Assembly: GCA_963969345.1 (NCBI GenBank)
Contig: OZ017769.1
Location: 5,645,725-5,709,724 of the forward strand
Direction: 5' to 3'
DNA length: 64,000 nucleotides
DNA from: Turbatrix aceti
Lineage: Eukaryota; Nematoda; Chromadorea; Rhabditida; Panagrolaimidae
Below, piece after piece: positions 34,361 through 46,200 of this stretch. Every line of letters begins with the position of its first letter. Within the stretch, counting starts at the first letter, position 1. A program made the translations under genes and the position numbers. The notes under the pieces are model-generated. The model was not told where the DNA came from. It made no database searches and saw only the letters and a list, made by a program, of their open reading frames with translations.

Positions 34361-34745
34361 GTGGGTCTATGATTCTTCCCCTTTTGCCCCCCCTTCCCTT
34401 CCCCTTCAGACCAAGTACGGCGAGTAGGCACGCGTTTTTTTTGGATTTGGGATATCGGGTTTATTCAAAATCTCTTCCCCTTTGTTTTTTTGGTTTTTGT
34501 TTCACGGCGAGGCCGGACGAAGGTCGAATCAGGGCTTGAAGGTTGAGGCCCCACCTAGGTCCAATGTTCCCGCCTGGCTTGCACGGTAAGTCTCAACTGG
34601 CAAAACCCGTACCAGACCCAAGTCCCTCACTCACCCGGTCCGCGCTTCTTTCGGTTTTTATTTGCGAATTTGGGGATTTTTGGGCCTTCGGGCCAACATT
34701 CGTCTTTTTGGTTTCCCTCGGGCGCTCGGTGGCCGCGGCGCCGAG

Positions 34746-35095
34746 TGTCGCAAAAGTTGCGAGAACGCGCGCGTTCTGTTTCTCCAGCCGCGAAAGATCG
34801 GTTACGGCTGTGCGCACGCTTTCGACTCTCGGAGCGAAAGTCTAGGAAACTTCGCTGCTTGCCTCTTGGTCGTCCTACTTTTTGGTTGTGTCCTCATATT
34901 TGTCTCCCATTTTGCCCCCATGATTCTTTATTTATTTGTTGATTATTTATTTGTCGCGTAACGCGCTATTGGTTTACCAATAGGTTTAATTACCCAAGTT
35001 TGAGGCTTCGAATAAACACTCTCTTATCTCTCGGAGACTCACGGGGTACAAGGTCACTGGGAGCATTACCGAAGGCCAAGGTAGTGTTTCCCACA
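34746..35095 (+). repeat. 3' LTR of the BEL/Pao element
   Basis: 350 bp, identical to the 5' LTR as far as can be read, with AATAAA at 35011-35016. It is preceded by GC-rich sequence rather than a clear polypurine tract. Confidence 0.95.
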
Positions 35096-35100
35096 ATAAT
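35096..35100. repeat. 5-bp target-site duplication (right copy, ATAAT)
   Basis: Matches 28269-28273 exactly. Confidence 0.9.
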
Positions 35101-38100
35101 GACGTCCGTGCGGTGCCACCCCGGTGCCTGCCTACCTCTTTACGACGCGAAGCGTCCAGACGTATCTGAATGTCAGGATGTGGGGATCATGAGGCGCTGA
35201 GACGCACTCACGGCAGCCTGCAACGGCATCGCCGAGTTCTCTCGAGGAGTCAGTCGCTGCGTGCATGTTTGGCTCTTGTTGGATGTTTGGTGTCTCCTGA
35301 AAAAAAATGAAAACGTGCAAAATGCCCGGGAAATTGAACACCAACTCGCCACGGCACGGGACGCGGGTTGTTGCCTGCCTCGGGGCAAAAAACAGCGTAC
35401 AAACGCGCCAGGTAGGAATTAGGATCAAAACAAGGCACGCACGAAGAAGCTGCTATAGCAGGCGCGGATGAAGCGTGAATTAATAAAAGAACAAGCTTTG
35501 GTCACGAAGCTGCTATTTTGCAGGCGCGCCGACGACCGACTGAGATGAATATCACGAGTCATGCGGACGGCAGATGCCGCATGCCGCAGCGCGTCGCAAA
35601 CAAGTATGTATTTAGAACGATGTTGACGATTTGCTGCAATTTGCCCGGACGATAGAGACCAAAACACGACGCCCCGAGCGATAAAAGCCATTTCACCCCT
35701 CCCGCGCTTCCAGGATAACGCCACAACACAAAAAAAAAACCCAACGACAATCGGACGAATTTTTGAGGAGAACAAGGACGGCTGGGAGGAGTGGCGCGGA
35801 CAGGACAAAAACAACGACTCCCCAGGAGAAGAACTGACGACTGACGGACGCGAGCGCGGGTGCTGCTTGCCGGAGGGAGAGGGGAGTAACGCCGGTGGTC
35901 GGTTGTTGGCTGTCTCGCATGCGGCGGCGGCGCGTGGAGATGAAGACAACGGCGGTTGGCTGCTGAACTCGGCTCAACCAACGCCCAACGCGTCTTGCCT
36001 TGTGCCACACCACTCCACACTGCCTGTGGCAAGACGAGAGACGAGAGAAAAGAGACGCAAGGCACACTAATCATCGCAGTGACGCAAAAGACGGGTGAAC
36101 GTGCAATAAATTTAAACTTTTTATGCCCCCTGTCCGAACGGAGGTAAGACAAGGTAAGGTAAACCGTGGATGACACAAAGCCCCCGCTTTTAGGCCAAAC
36201 AGGAAGCAAAGTGCAGCTGCAGCTGATTGTTTTCTCTTCTCCGATGATTTTTTTTCCAGACAGAAAACATAACACTTCCCGGGGACGGACGCGTCCATCC
36301 CGGTCAAGCCAAGACCAATCGGGAGCAAAAAACTGTGACAAGACCGAACATTAATGTACAGTAGCAGGCAATCAAAAATGTCCTCATACGCAAGCAATTC
36401 TGATAAAAGCGTGTCGTACAGCACCGGATACCTAAAAATACCGCTTTACGGCATATTTGCGTCCAAAAATGATCGTTATCAACTGATTCGGGATTCTAGA
36501 TCCAGTGACCGTAATCATCAAAAAAGATGGAAAAACAACCATAAAAATATACGATCAGCAGCGTTTATAGTGTGTTCAAACATTTTTAGGCGCATACGAC
36601 ACTGACTGAGTGAAAATGCTAATAATTATTCCTTCGAAGGAACGTGCCATACAGAGAAAGCCCCGGATGGCACGAATTAATCGGTTTTCAAATTCATAGA
36701 CAAAAACCAAAAATTATGATAATTACGAACATTGTACCTCGCCTGGAGAACAAAAACCAAGTCTGTCGAGTACGTTTTTCCAAACCATACTCGGCAGATA
36801 TGTAAAAGAAAAACCAATCACGTCCGCCCAAATATTGAAATAGATACATCTACAAAAATCAAACAGACGTGCGACATTTTTTTACAAAAGAAGAAAAGTT
36901 AGCAGCAGCGATGATGCAAGAAGGCGAAAGAAAGTCCAAACTGAAAACGCGTCCGAGCGGAGGCGAGATCGCATGCATGAAGAAATGTATGTTGTTGTTC
37001 GTCTCCAGAACGTCGTCGTCTTGGACTGTGACGAGACAGAGCGCGAGCTCGAGTGTTGCGATCAAGAAAAAGCACACCTCCGAGGCCCGCGAGAGTTCCA
37101 GCGCGGGAGGGCCGCCTGCTTACTAGGAGATAGCACGGGACCTTTGTCTTGCTTTACTCATTTAGATGATTTTAGCCCAACGTCATACCAAAAACATTGC
37201 TCTCTCAGAAAGTGCAGAAAACGAACGTTATGCGCGAAAACTTTTTTCTAGAAAAATCCCAGGATGCTGCTTTTGTGCAAAAACAGGTGAATGGAGGTCT
37301 GTTGTGCAAAAAAGGTGTCAAAAATGTCGCCAGCCGATTGCATAACGAGCGCGCAAATTTGCGCCTGCCATTTTGTACGGGAACACTTTGTCAAACAGGT
37401 GACAGAGACACACTGTCCTCCTGCCATGCCCTTTTTCGAAAAGGTTCTATTTGGTCTCAAAACGAACACAAAAACATCACACATGTCGGGAAAAACATTC
37501 CGAGGACAATTCAGCATTCCTACAAAGGAAAAGATCACGTCGCAAAAAAAATGATCAAGGAAAGGAGATCGAGTTCACCCGTGGCCTTTTTATGATTCAC
37601 ACCAGCACCAGGAAAGCACAAGTTTATTTTATTTTAGGCCAGCCGACTTCCGTCATCTCGCGGGAACGGAATGGACCAAATGACTGGGCACGGACGGTAT
37701 TTATGTACCTTGGCACCAGACTTGTTGCCAGACGGCCCTGTTACTGTTTTTATCCCCTGGGAAAGTCTGACTCTTACATTTTAAAAAAGAATTTTCTCGT
37801 GGGCCGGGGGCGACCACCACTACGTTACAGGCACGGACGAGATTAGATCGCGGGGGAAGAGACTTCCGGCGGATGTGAGACGAACGATGATACGATCCGG
37901 TAGCGGTAAACATTGACTATCGGGAAAAAAACCAGGCCTATCCTAGACATGCCGACGGCAGCGCGATATCAACACCGACAAAACAAAGCAAAAAAAAAGT
38001 CAAACGAGGATTAATGGCTCCTTGTTTGCTTCCCCGAACTAGCAAAACACCGATCAAAACAAAGTAAAGCATTCGCGATCACTTGACTTGACTTGACTTT

Positions 38101-39801
38101 GTCCCGTGCATGATCGCATCACCAAAGGCCACGGCCGCGGCAGTGATCGTTAATTATGATAAATGGCCGTTGCTGCAGCGTGTTCCAAGTTTGTTCCTGT
38201 GGATTTGCAAAAACAAAAATGAACAAAAACCGCGTGGGGCCCGGAAAGAGAAATTAAAAAGTCAGGAGATGACGACAGTGATGAAATACCAAGAAAAGGC
38301 AGACTAATGTGCAGAAGCAGATGGATGGATCCAAAAAAACAGCAATGTACTTGCATAAGCGCAGATGTCGTTGTCGCGCGAAGAGTGCAAAAATGAGGAC
38401 CTTTAGGACCTGTCATCAAACCTCTCCGGCCAAGGGTGATAAGACGAGAGCGTCACAGCAAAGTGCAAAGTCCAATAACTTCCGTGAACACAAAAGCCAA
38501 CACCGGTGTGTTGTCAGATAAATTATCTAAAAACACTTGTTTCGCTAATCTCAGAGTTATAACGCTCATGTCAAAGCGAGCTGCAGCTGTGTTCTGGCAT
38601 TTTTATGATCACGATCGAGCGATCGAGCGTTTGAGTGGTCAGATCAGCCACACAGCCGGCAAGAACTTTCTAGAAGACACATGGAAACGCAAACGTAAAC
38701 GTAACAAAAAAACGTATGAAAAGTCATTTCATGGGTGCAGCACAGAGAAGAAGGTACATAACACGTTTTTATACACGCGAGCAGCACCAGGCCAGGGGCA
38801 ACACACCAGAGTTGAAAGTGTCGTTGGAAAGGTCAACGGCCAGAAAAAAAAAGACATTTGAGACTGATCTATGTGAATGTGAGAAAAACAACCGCCGGGG
38901 GGAAAGTTCAGTTTTTTTAGTTTTTGCCCCTACATCGTCGTCGACAGCGTTGAAACAAAAAACAAAACAGCCAGGGTCGGGTCGAGGGTGCTGCATTTTG
39001 AGAAATTTAATCACAGTGCTCCTTAGTATCACCATACGCCTTCGCCTGCCTTCTGAATTCTGAGAAAATTACAGTTTTCTTGAAAATGACAAAAACGCAA
39101 TGTCCATACTACAAAAAAACTGTGCCGTTGCAAAACTTTTATATATGCACAAATTCGCGTCGTCTTTGAAATCACGCAAGTGTTTATGCAATCAGCTGCC
39201 AAGTCGTGAAAAATTCATCGCAGCTGTCTGAAGCATCCAAGGTGCATCAACCGTGGGCTGTGAGCCAAAACAAATCCTCTGAGCCATGCAGATGCGAGGA
39301 AAGAGTTGTGAGACGACCTCTGCAAATTGGGAGTGAACACCGGAATCTGCGTCGGCGTCGGTGTTGCGTGTCCTCCGATAACGAAGACTACCCGTCATCT
39401 TGATGCCCTCCGGGTTCTTTTCGGATCCATCGCATTAGTTCGATGACGCAAATCGCATGCATGCCTCCCCTTGCACCGCTGATAACCGAATCGTTCTTCG
39501 GAACAGTTAGTTATCCTTGCACACACACACACGCTCACGTCTTGGACTGTCTCCCAGTCAGCCACCCGCACCTGCATTTTGTATTACCCTGTGCGAAAGG
39601 TGGGTACGTTAACGACTTCTCTACGTAAATCACTGGTTCATCTCGTTCATCTGCAACGCTTCAGGTGCTAAAGAAGCGAAAAAAATGCACACAAAAACAA
39701 CCTGTTGGTCAGAAATCAGAATAACAAAAAAACATAATACTGCACGGAATTTGACTTATGCAAGAGAAACATCGAAAAACACCTGATAGACCAAAAACAT
39801 A
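35101..39801. other. 4.7 kb without recognisable genes
   Basis: AT-rich sequence with many A-runs, no conserved exon and no clear transposon structure. Minus-strand frames such as 35559-36341 (260 codons) are low-complexity and match nothing I know. A 258-base frame at 36869-37126 has a coding-like Ser/Lys composition but no supporting splice sites. A (CTTGA)n tract lies near 38081-38098 and an AC-repeat near 39519-39531. Confidence 0.5.
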
Positions 39802-39883
39802 CGCAGCCAGCAGGATTTGAACCTGCGCGGGCAATGCCCAACAGATTTCGAGTCTGTCGCCTTAACCACTCGGCCATGGCTGC
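39802..39883 (-). tRNA. tRNA-Ser (anticodon CGA)
   Basis: Read on the minus strand, a 7-bp acceptor stem GCAGCCA/TGGCTGC closes the cloverleaf. The anticodon stem is ACAGA/TCTGT with loop CTCGAAA, giving anticodon CGA. A long class II variable arm (GGGCATTGCCC) identifies it as serine-type. The T arm is GCAGG-TTCAAAT-CCTGC and the discriminator base is G. There is no intron. A run of five T follows within ten bases, a pol III terminator. The A box (TGGCCGAGTGG) and B box (GGTTCAAATCC) are intact. Confidence 0.96.
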
Positions 39884-40239
39884 GAAAAAAAGCATGGATA
39901 GTGCTGTCTAAAAACAGCTGTGTTGTTTAAACATTTTTGTAAAAAAAAAGAACTGCATTTTATAGAGACCTTGCAGAATCAATAATGAATTTAGAAACTT
40001 AACGACAGCAATTTCAATTAAAGATGTAGAGTTCTGAAAAGATGGCAAGTTCAGAGTTCTGCGAAAGCCCACTTTGACAGCCGCCGCCGCCGCGCTTTCG
40101 GGAGACGGCCGGAGGCTTTCGTGTTTGGTCAGGCCTAAAGACAGTCACAAAACTCTTGAAACTTTTATGATGCACACCGCTACGTGGCTGAGACTTGCAT
40201 AAAAGTCAGGCGAAGACGGTCGCTGTGCTTCTTGTCCAA
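39884..40239. other. Region between tRNA-Ser and the RGK GTPase start
   Basis: No gene seen. It includes the presumed promoter and 5' UTR of the RGK gene and a short GC-rich patch (GCCGCCGCCGCCGCG) near 40081-40095. Confidence 0.45.
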
Positions 40240-43200
40240 ATGTCAACTTTGCTGAGTCAGGTGCCGAGTGTCGTCGTCGCCGAACACGTCGACGACGATC
40301 CAGATGGCAACCGTCCGAATTCTGTTACACTCGCCACCCTGCTTCATCCAGACTGGTCGAGCTCCTCCGGAAAGCTACGTACTCGCAGGTTGGTTGGGAC
40401 TTGGAAAAAAGGGGAGAAATTAGAGATCAGGTCGTTTTAAAAAATATTTATTTTGCTTTTTGCGCAGGTTGTTTTTCTTTTTTCTTCGATAACGAAGTAA
40501 CTAACTTCCAGGTGGTCGGTCTACGGGAAAAAGAGTTTTGGGACTGCAATGAAATTTCGGAAAACTTTTTTGCACACGTTGCAAAAAAAATATTTTAAAA
40601 TTTTGCGACTGGTTTTTTCGAAGCCCGTAAAAATGGATGAGTATGACATAAATCAAAAAAAATATCATAGGCCGTCTATTTTGAATCGATCGAGACACGG
40701 AGAAGCAGCAATGACCAGCTGTAAGGTGTCTATGTCCCACGCCCTCTACCCAAGCATCTGCACGCCAGAAGGCGTTGGATATTATATTTTGACTCAGTCT
40801 ATCTTTTGCAACTTGCATAGATTGTACCGAATCGTACAAAAAATGTTTGCCTTCCGTGCATGTCCCGAGGTTGCCCCGAGGCTAACTAAGCAATCGGCAC
40901 CGAACGAGTTGTTCGCTCAAAAAGCGCATTCTTCGGAGTCGAATTTCACTGCCGCCTACCTTGCGATGGTCACGCACCGCCCAATTCAGCTAGGGTTTCC
41001 AATTTGTGGCTGCTCTTTGTCCGAAGTGGCGTTTATCTTCCTCATCCGCTGTGGCAACTGTTTTTTTGTTTCATACGCTTCAAAAAATTTATGTATTTGG
41101 TTTTTTTTCGTTTTCTATCGTTTTTAAATTCGAAAATTACATATAAATACATACATTTTTGGTAGCCTAAAAACAGAGTGCGAACGTTTTTTTTTACTCG
41201 AGCCGACGGCGCAAAGGTGATGAAAGGTGCTTTAGGTAATCCTCCTACTGCCCGACCCCTGAACTTTCCCAAAAGCGCGTCAGTGCTCATTGGTGAATTA
41301 GCGAAGAATGAATGCAATGCGCGCGTCAATGCCGAGGCCCTCCCCCGACACTTTTTGTTCCGGGGGGATTGGATTTGAATAACTGGGCGTTTATCGCATC
41401 ATCACTTGACGTCGTGCCTGGCGAGATCAATGGCTCCGACTGATGAGAAATCACGCAGCCAGGGAATCGGGGACCACGCAGAGCTTTGCTATGCGCAGCT
41501 TGCTTCTCGAGTGCCCTCTCAGGGGCGGCGTTGTCGCGGCCCTTGTCTAGGTGCGTGTAAAACCTTCACCGATGACAACACCTTTGTTTGCTCAAACACG
41601 CGGGCCTCTTGGCCGGGGCAGCACGAAAAAGCGCCTCCGAAGCGGAGGAAGCTTGGTATCTTTCGTACTCCACGCGAACGGAAGAGGGGGGGCTAATGTG
41701 AAAGACAACGGGGGCGAGATCTGTTGTTTCGTCCTGATGAGAGTCGCGCACATGATCCGGTTCATTCTAAGTGAGGGTGGATGGGATGGGCTAAAGGGAT
41801 CCGGTTCGAGACAATGCACTTTTGTCCTGTGTTCGTTTCCTATCATTCAGTGCATAGTTTTGGGTGCAGCGTCCTTGAGCCGCGTCTAAGAGGTACCCAA
41901 AAGGTCTAAAAAGGGCTGAAGGGGCTGTCGCTAAAAATGAAGCAACAAACGCTCACATCAGGACCCTACGTTTGAGCTACTGCGCTGCTCTTTTTTTGCA
42001 TGATAATCCCCCAATTAAAATACATACTTGCGTGTTTGACTGGCACGTTTAGCTGCCACCCCTGCCCTGCGGCTTCCGCTTGGACGACAGTCGCACAGTC
42101 GCCTAATTGTCGGGTTTGGCTTATCTCCAAACCGAGTCTCTCTCTTTATACCTGCCACTTGGAAAAACCATTTCCAGAAAATGGTTTTCAAATTAATGCA
42201 CGCGTGACGCACGTGTCTCAGCGTGCAGGGCGGGCGCGGCGTGATTGGAATCAGTGCCGACGCTGCAGGGGAGTGTACTGGCTCTGGCGCCGCGCTTATT
42301 TCCCAGGGGAGGCTGTCGGAAGGCGGTCTCGTGCGCGCTCTACTTTGCAGCTACACCCACCTCTCCTCGCTTTCGCCGTGAATGGCTAACAAGTTGTTGG
42401 CTTTTGCCTGGCGAGTCCGGTAGTTAAAACACTTGTCACTGGGTACTCTACTAATATTTTGTTGTGCAGACAAAAGTCTGCGCATCATGCTTCTTCTTTT
42501 TTTTTTATTCCACAAAACTTCTCTCTCTCTCTTCTTTGTTGTTGTCCTCGTACTTTGTCCGCCCAGCAGCTTCGAGGACTCCACGGAGTTTGTTTTCTCG
42601 ATTTCAGGCTGTCAAGGAAGCCCGGAAGGCAGACCAATGAGAGGGCGTGATTTGTCTTCATTATCCTGCTTTGTGCGTTGTTTTGCTTCGGCCTTCGTCG
42701 GTTTTTCTGGTCCGCGTACAATAATCTAATAAACAGCCCCCCTACCTATTCGAAGGCCATTTTAACCATTTTAATCGTACGACGCCGAATGTGTCGAGCG
42801 CAGCTTTTTTGACTTCACCTGGTCGCAGGTCGCTCGCTGGCTTTAAAGTCCTCTGGGCCTCATTAGTCCGCACAAACACGCGTGACTAAATTCCTCAAAC
42901 TGACCGTAATTGACTTTTCTGGGCAACGGGGTGTGGCATCTTGGGACGGCGGAATGCAGGTGACAGGCGCCATTAATTAAACTTGTGAATGAATCATAAT
43001 TCATCATGTTGCTGGCTCTGGACGAAGCGCGGCGTTCCGAGGTTCATTTTTTATCTTTCACAGACCGACCACCTGTACATGTTCGGAATGTCGGGGTTTT
43101 TTCGCGGATGAGATATGTCTGGGGCGGTTGGTTTTGAGAAACGTCCGGTGCAGGCCAACCAGAGCCTCGTCTTGCATTTGGGCCATTAATTGACGTTCTC

Positions 43201-46200
43201 TGTTCTTTGCAGGAGCAACAGCATGTTCGCAGACGCCCGCCAGTGCAACGGCTCCCTACGCCGCCGCCGGCTGCCTTCGACGCCGGAGAGCAATGTGAGT
43301 TTTCCTGGTTTATTACACGTGCAGGATGCGTTTGTGTTTCAGTATACCTATCAAGCACCCAATCCGGGGTTCTACAGTACCCAGCTGCACCGAAAGGTGT
43401 ACAATATCCGTTCGATGGATTCGAGGTTCGTTCGTTCTATGCTGGGTCGGGCCAAAAACACGTGTTGTTGGTTGTGTACAGCGGTGCCTTCGGACGCTGT
43501 AAACACTCGAAAACAACTCATATTTGTTTTTTTCTTGAATAACTAACGACTAACTAACGATGACGGTTCGACAAGAGATGAGTCAACCGACACTCTAAGC
43601 GGGGGGGGGGGGGGCTGCGTGATCTCTGAGCTGCCTGCGCGAGTCCTCCGAGGCGTTTTTCGCGAGGCGCACCCATTTTTTTGGGTTGTCCCAACTGGGG
43701 AAAGCGGAAATGGCATGTCGTTACTTTTGGAATCCGTAATGGGCAAAAATCCGACCGAAAATCCAGGGCAATGTGTATTTTGGAGATTGTGAGATTGCCG
43801 GAGAACAGCAATACACTTACTTTGCATGGCATGTAGGGTTCGAACCCCCCCCCCGTATCGGGTCGGGGGCGGGGGTAGTCGGGGGCAGAGGTGTCGGGGG
43901 CGGGGGAATTCTGCCCCCGACGGGGGCAGAAGTCGGCGGGGACGGGGGTAATTGCCCCCGAGTCTTATGAAAAAGAAGAAAAAAAGTTGTCAATTTTATC
44001 TTAAAACGAAAACCGAGGCATATTTTGAACAAGTTTTTCGTATTTTGCTCTGTTTTTTGCCTATTTGTGTTGTTTTTGAACGTTTTTCCGCGTTTAACGC
44101 TAAATTTTGCTCATTGTCGGGGGCAGAATCTGTCGGGGGCGGGGGTTTTACTCCCCGACGGGGGTCACAAATGGTCGGGGGCGGGGGTCGGGGGGCCACC
44201 CCCGGCTTCACCCCCGCGGGGATCCCCGCGGGGGCGGGGGGGGGGGTTCGAACCCTAATGGCATGCGAAATCCATACCCCTACGGCACCAGGAGACACAC
44301 ATGCGCCCGCGCGCGTTACATATGTGGTCATCATGGCCGAATTCATGGCGACGACGATGGCACGAAGGGTAAACACGTATGTGTATACGCGGAGGAACGC
44401 AACACAAAAATAACAGTTCAAAAACAGGAATGCGCGTATAAATGGTTCAAATTCAGAGCATCCGGGGTGGATTTATACGCGAGGACCCCGGAAAAGTGAT
44501 GTTTAGTACTGTGTGTTGTTTAAAAAACACCCACCCTCTGCTCACGTCGGCGTATCGCGATCAGTGATGTATCTGCTGCCGTCGGCTGGCTTTCAAAGAC
44601 TGAATCCAGAGAAAGAGAGAGAGAGAGGGAGTCCGATAGGAGATTCGAGGTCGCCGGTGTGAGGGTGAACAGTGAACAGCGCGCCCAAGTGGTCTCCAAT
44701 CGGCCAAATCGGGTTCCGGGCAGCGATGCAACACGCTTGTTTTGCAAGTTGCAATGTTTTCGGATTATGCGTTATGCGAGTGTAGTTTAGAGTTGATTTC
44801 ATGATTTGATGATACGTACGTGACGCAGAAAGAGCACATTCTGTGCGCCAACGACGACATCAGAGCCGCAGGCCGCAGGTGATACGATCGCGTGTTTACG
44901 TCCACGGCCGCGGCCGCCGCTGGCAGTCGATGAACTCTAACCGCATGAGCTGTCCTCTGAGTGGTGTTGTGCCAGGTGCAGGTCATCTTGCCGGTCTGAC
45001 GCGCAATTTAGAAATGTTTTTTCTCGGCACTGCCGCTGTTGGGTCTTCAATAATTCACGCGACAGCAACAATTTTGGAATTTCGCAAGTGCCATTGCAAT
45101 TGTGAAGGATACGGTGTTGGTTTCAAGATGCCGTGGCGGAATGAGTAATCCCTTTCGCAAGACGTCCTTTGCTGGACGCTGAATGTATGGCGTTGGAGGA
45201 CTTCAAGAATCCAACTTTCCGCGAAGCTGTGCTCTGAGGTGTGAAAAGTGCAGCGCTGTGACCGAAACGAGCGCTGACTGCAAGTGACAGCCTTTGGATT
45301 GGTCTTTTTTATCTTCTGGCACACTGAGTCCGCTTCGGGTGCCCTCCGAACGGGCGCGTGCACATTGTAAACAAAAATAAGACAAAAGCAGGCGGATGTC
45401 AAGGTTTCTGGTTTTTGTTCTTCTCGGTGAATTTTTAAATTTAAAACGCCTGAACTGTTCATAAAATTTTTTTATGGCAGTCTGGGACTGGGGGCTGGGG
45501 GATTTGGAGCGAGGCCAACGGTTTGCTGTTTATTTTTTTTTTGTTTTGTTGACGGATGCCAGGTTCGAATTACGCTGCAAAAAAGCTCGAAAACAAGCAG
45601 ACCGGCACAGAAAACATTCATGTCAGACGAGTTGTTTTTGACCGTGTCGAATCAGACAAAGTATCGTCGCCTTTGTCGGCGCCCGGCGAAAAATGATCTG
45701 CAATTTGTGACGCAAAAGAGAGGGCCGCTGACCACCGGCTGTCTTGGGCAGCTCGGCCAGGGGCGCGGCGTTGGTTGCGTAATCCCGGGGCAGCTTGTCT
45801 GACTCATCCAGCAGCGCCTGATTGATGAAGACGGCTGGTTTGCTGTTCAACAGCTCGTTCAAGTATGTATTTAACCGACCAACACGGTCGGCCCTGCGGG
45901 GGCTACTCTCGCTTGGGGTTTTTGCGTTTGTTTCGTTTCGCAAGATCTTTAGTTATCCAGGTGAACAGCCACGCTGCGTGATTTGATTTGACTTGATTTT
46001 CGAAATCAAACCCCAAATGACGGTTTGCTGGGACCTGCTTAATCCCAAAAGTTGTTCAACTTGTTTTGATCGTTTGGGTGTTGTCGGAACATTTATCTCG
46101 CCTGGCGGCCAACGACGAACCGATTCAAGCTCAGTTGTAGGCTCTAGGCAATTTGCGTTTTAGCCCAGCTGGCAGGACGGCTGTCGTTATTCCGAGAAAC

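Larger units (their letters stand above)
28274..35095 (+). mobile_element. Complete BEL/Pao LTR retrotransposon
   Basis: A 6822-bp element with direct 350-bp LTRs (28274-28623 and 34746-35095). Both start TGT and end ACA, read as identical, and are flanked by the 5-bp duplication ATAAT. One open frame (29144-34360) encodes protease, reverse transcriptase, RNase H and integrase in the BEL/Pao order. A candidate primer-binding site starts five bases after the 5' LTR. A purine-rich tract before the 3' LTR is not obvious; the sequence there is GC-rich. No envelope-like frame follows the polyprotein. Identical LTRs mean recent insertion. Confidence 0.97.

Noticed and set aside
35559..36341. 260-codon minus-strand open frame
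   Set aside because: Low-complexity composition, no domain, no splice context; overlapping frames on both strands are also open.
36869..37126. 85-codon plus frame with Ser/Lys-rich end
   Set aside because: No splice sites, signal or family pattern; isolated in AT-rich DNA.
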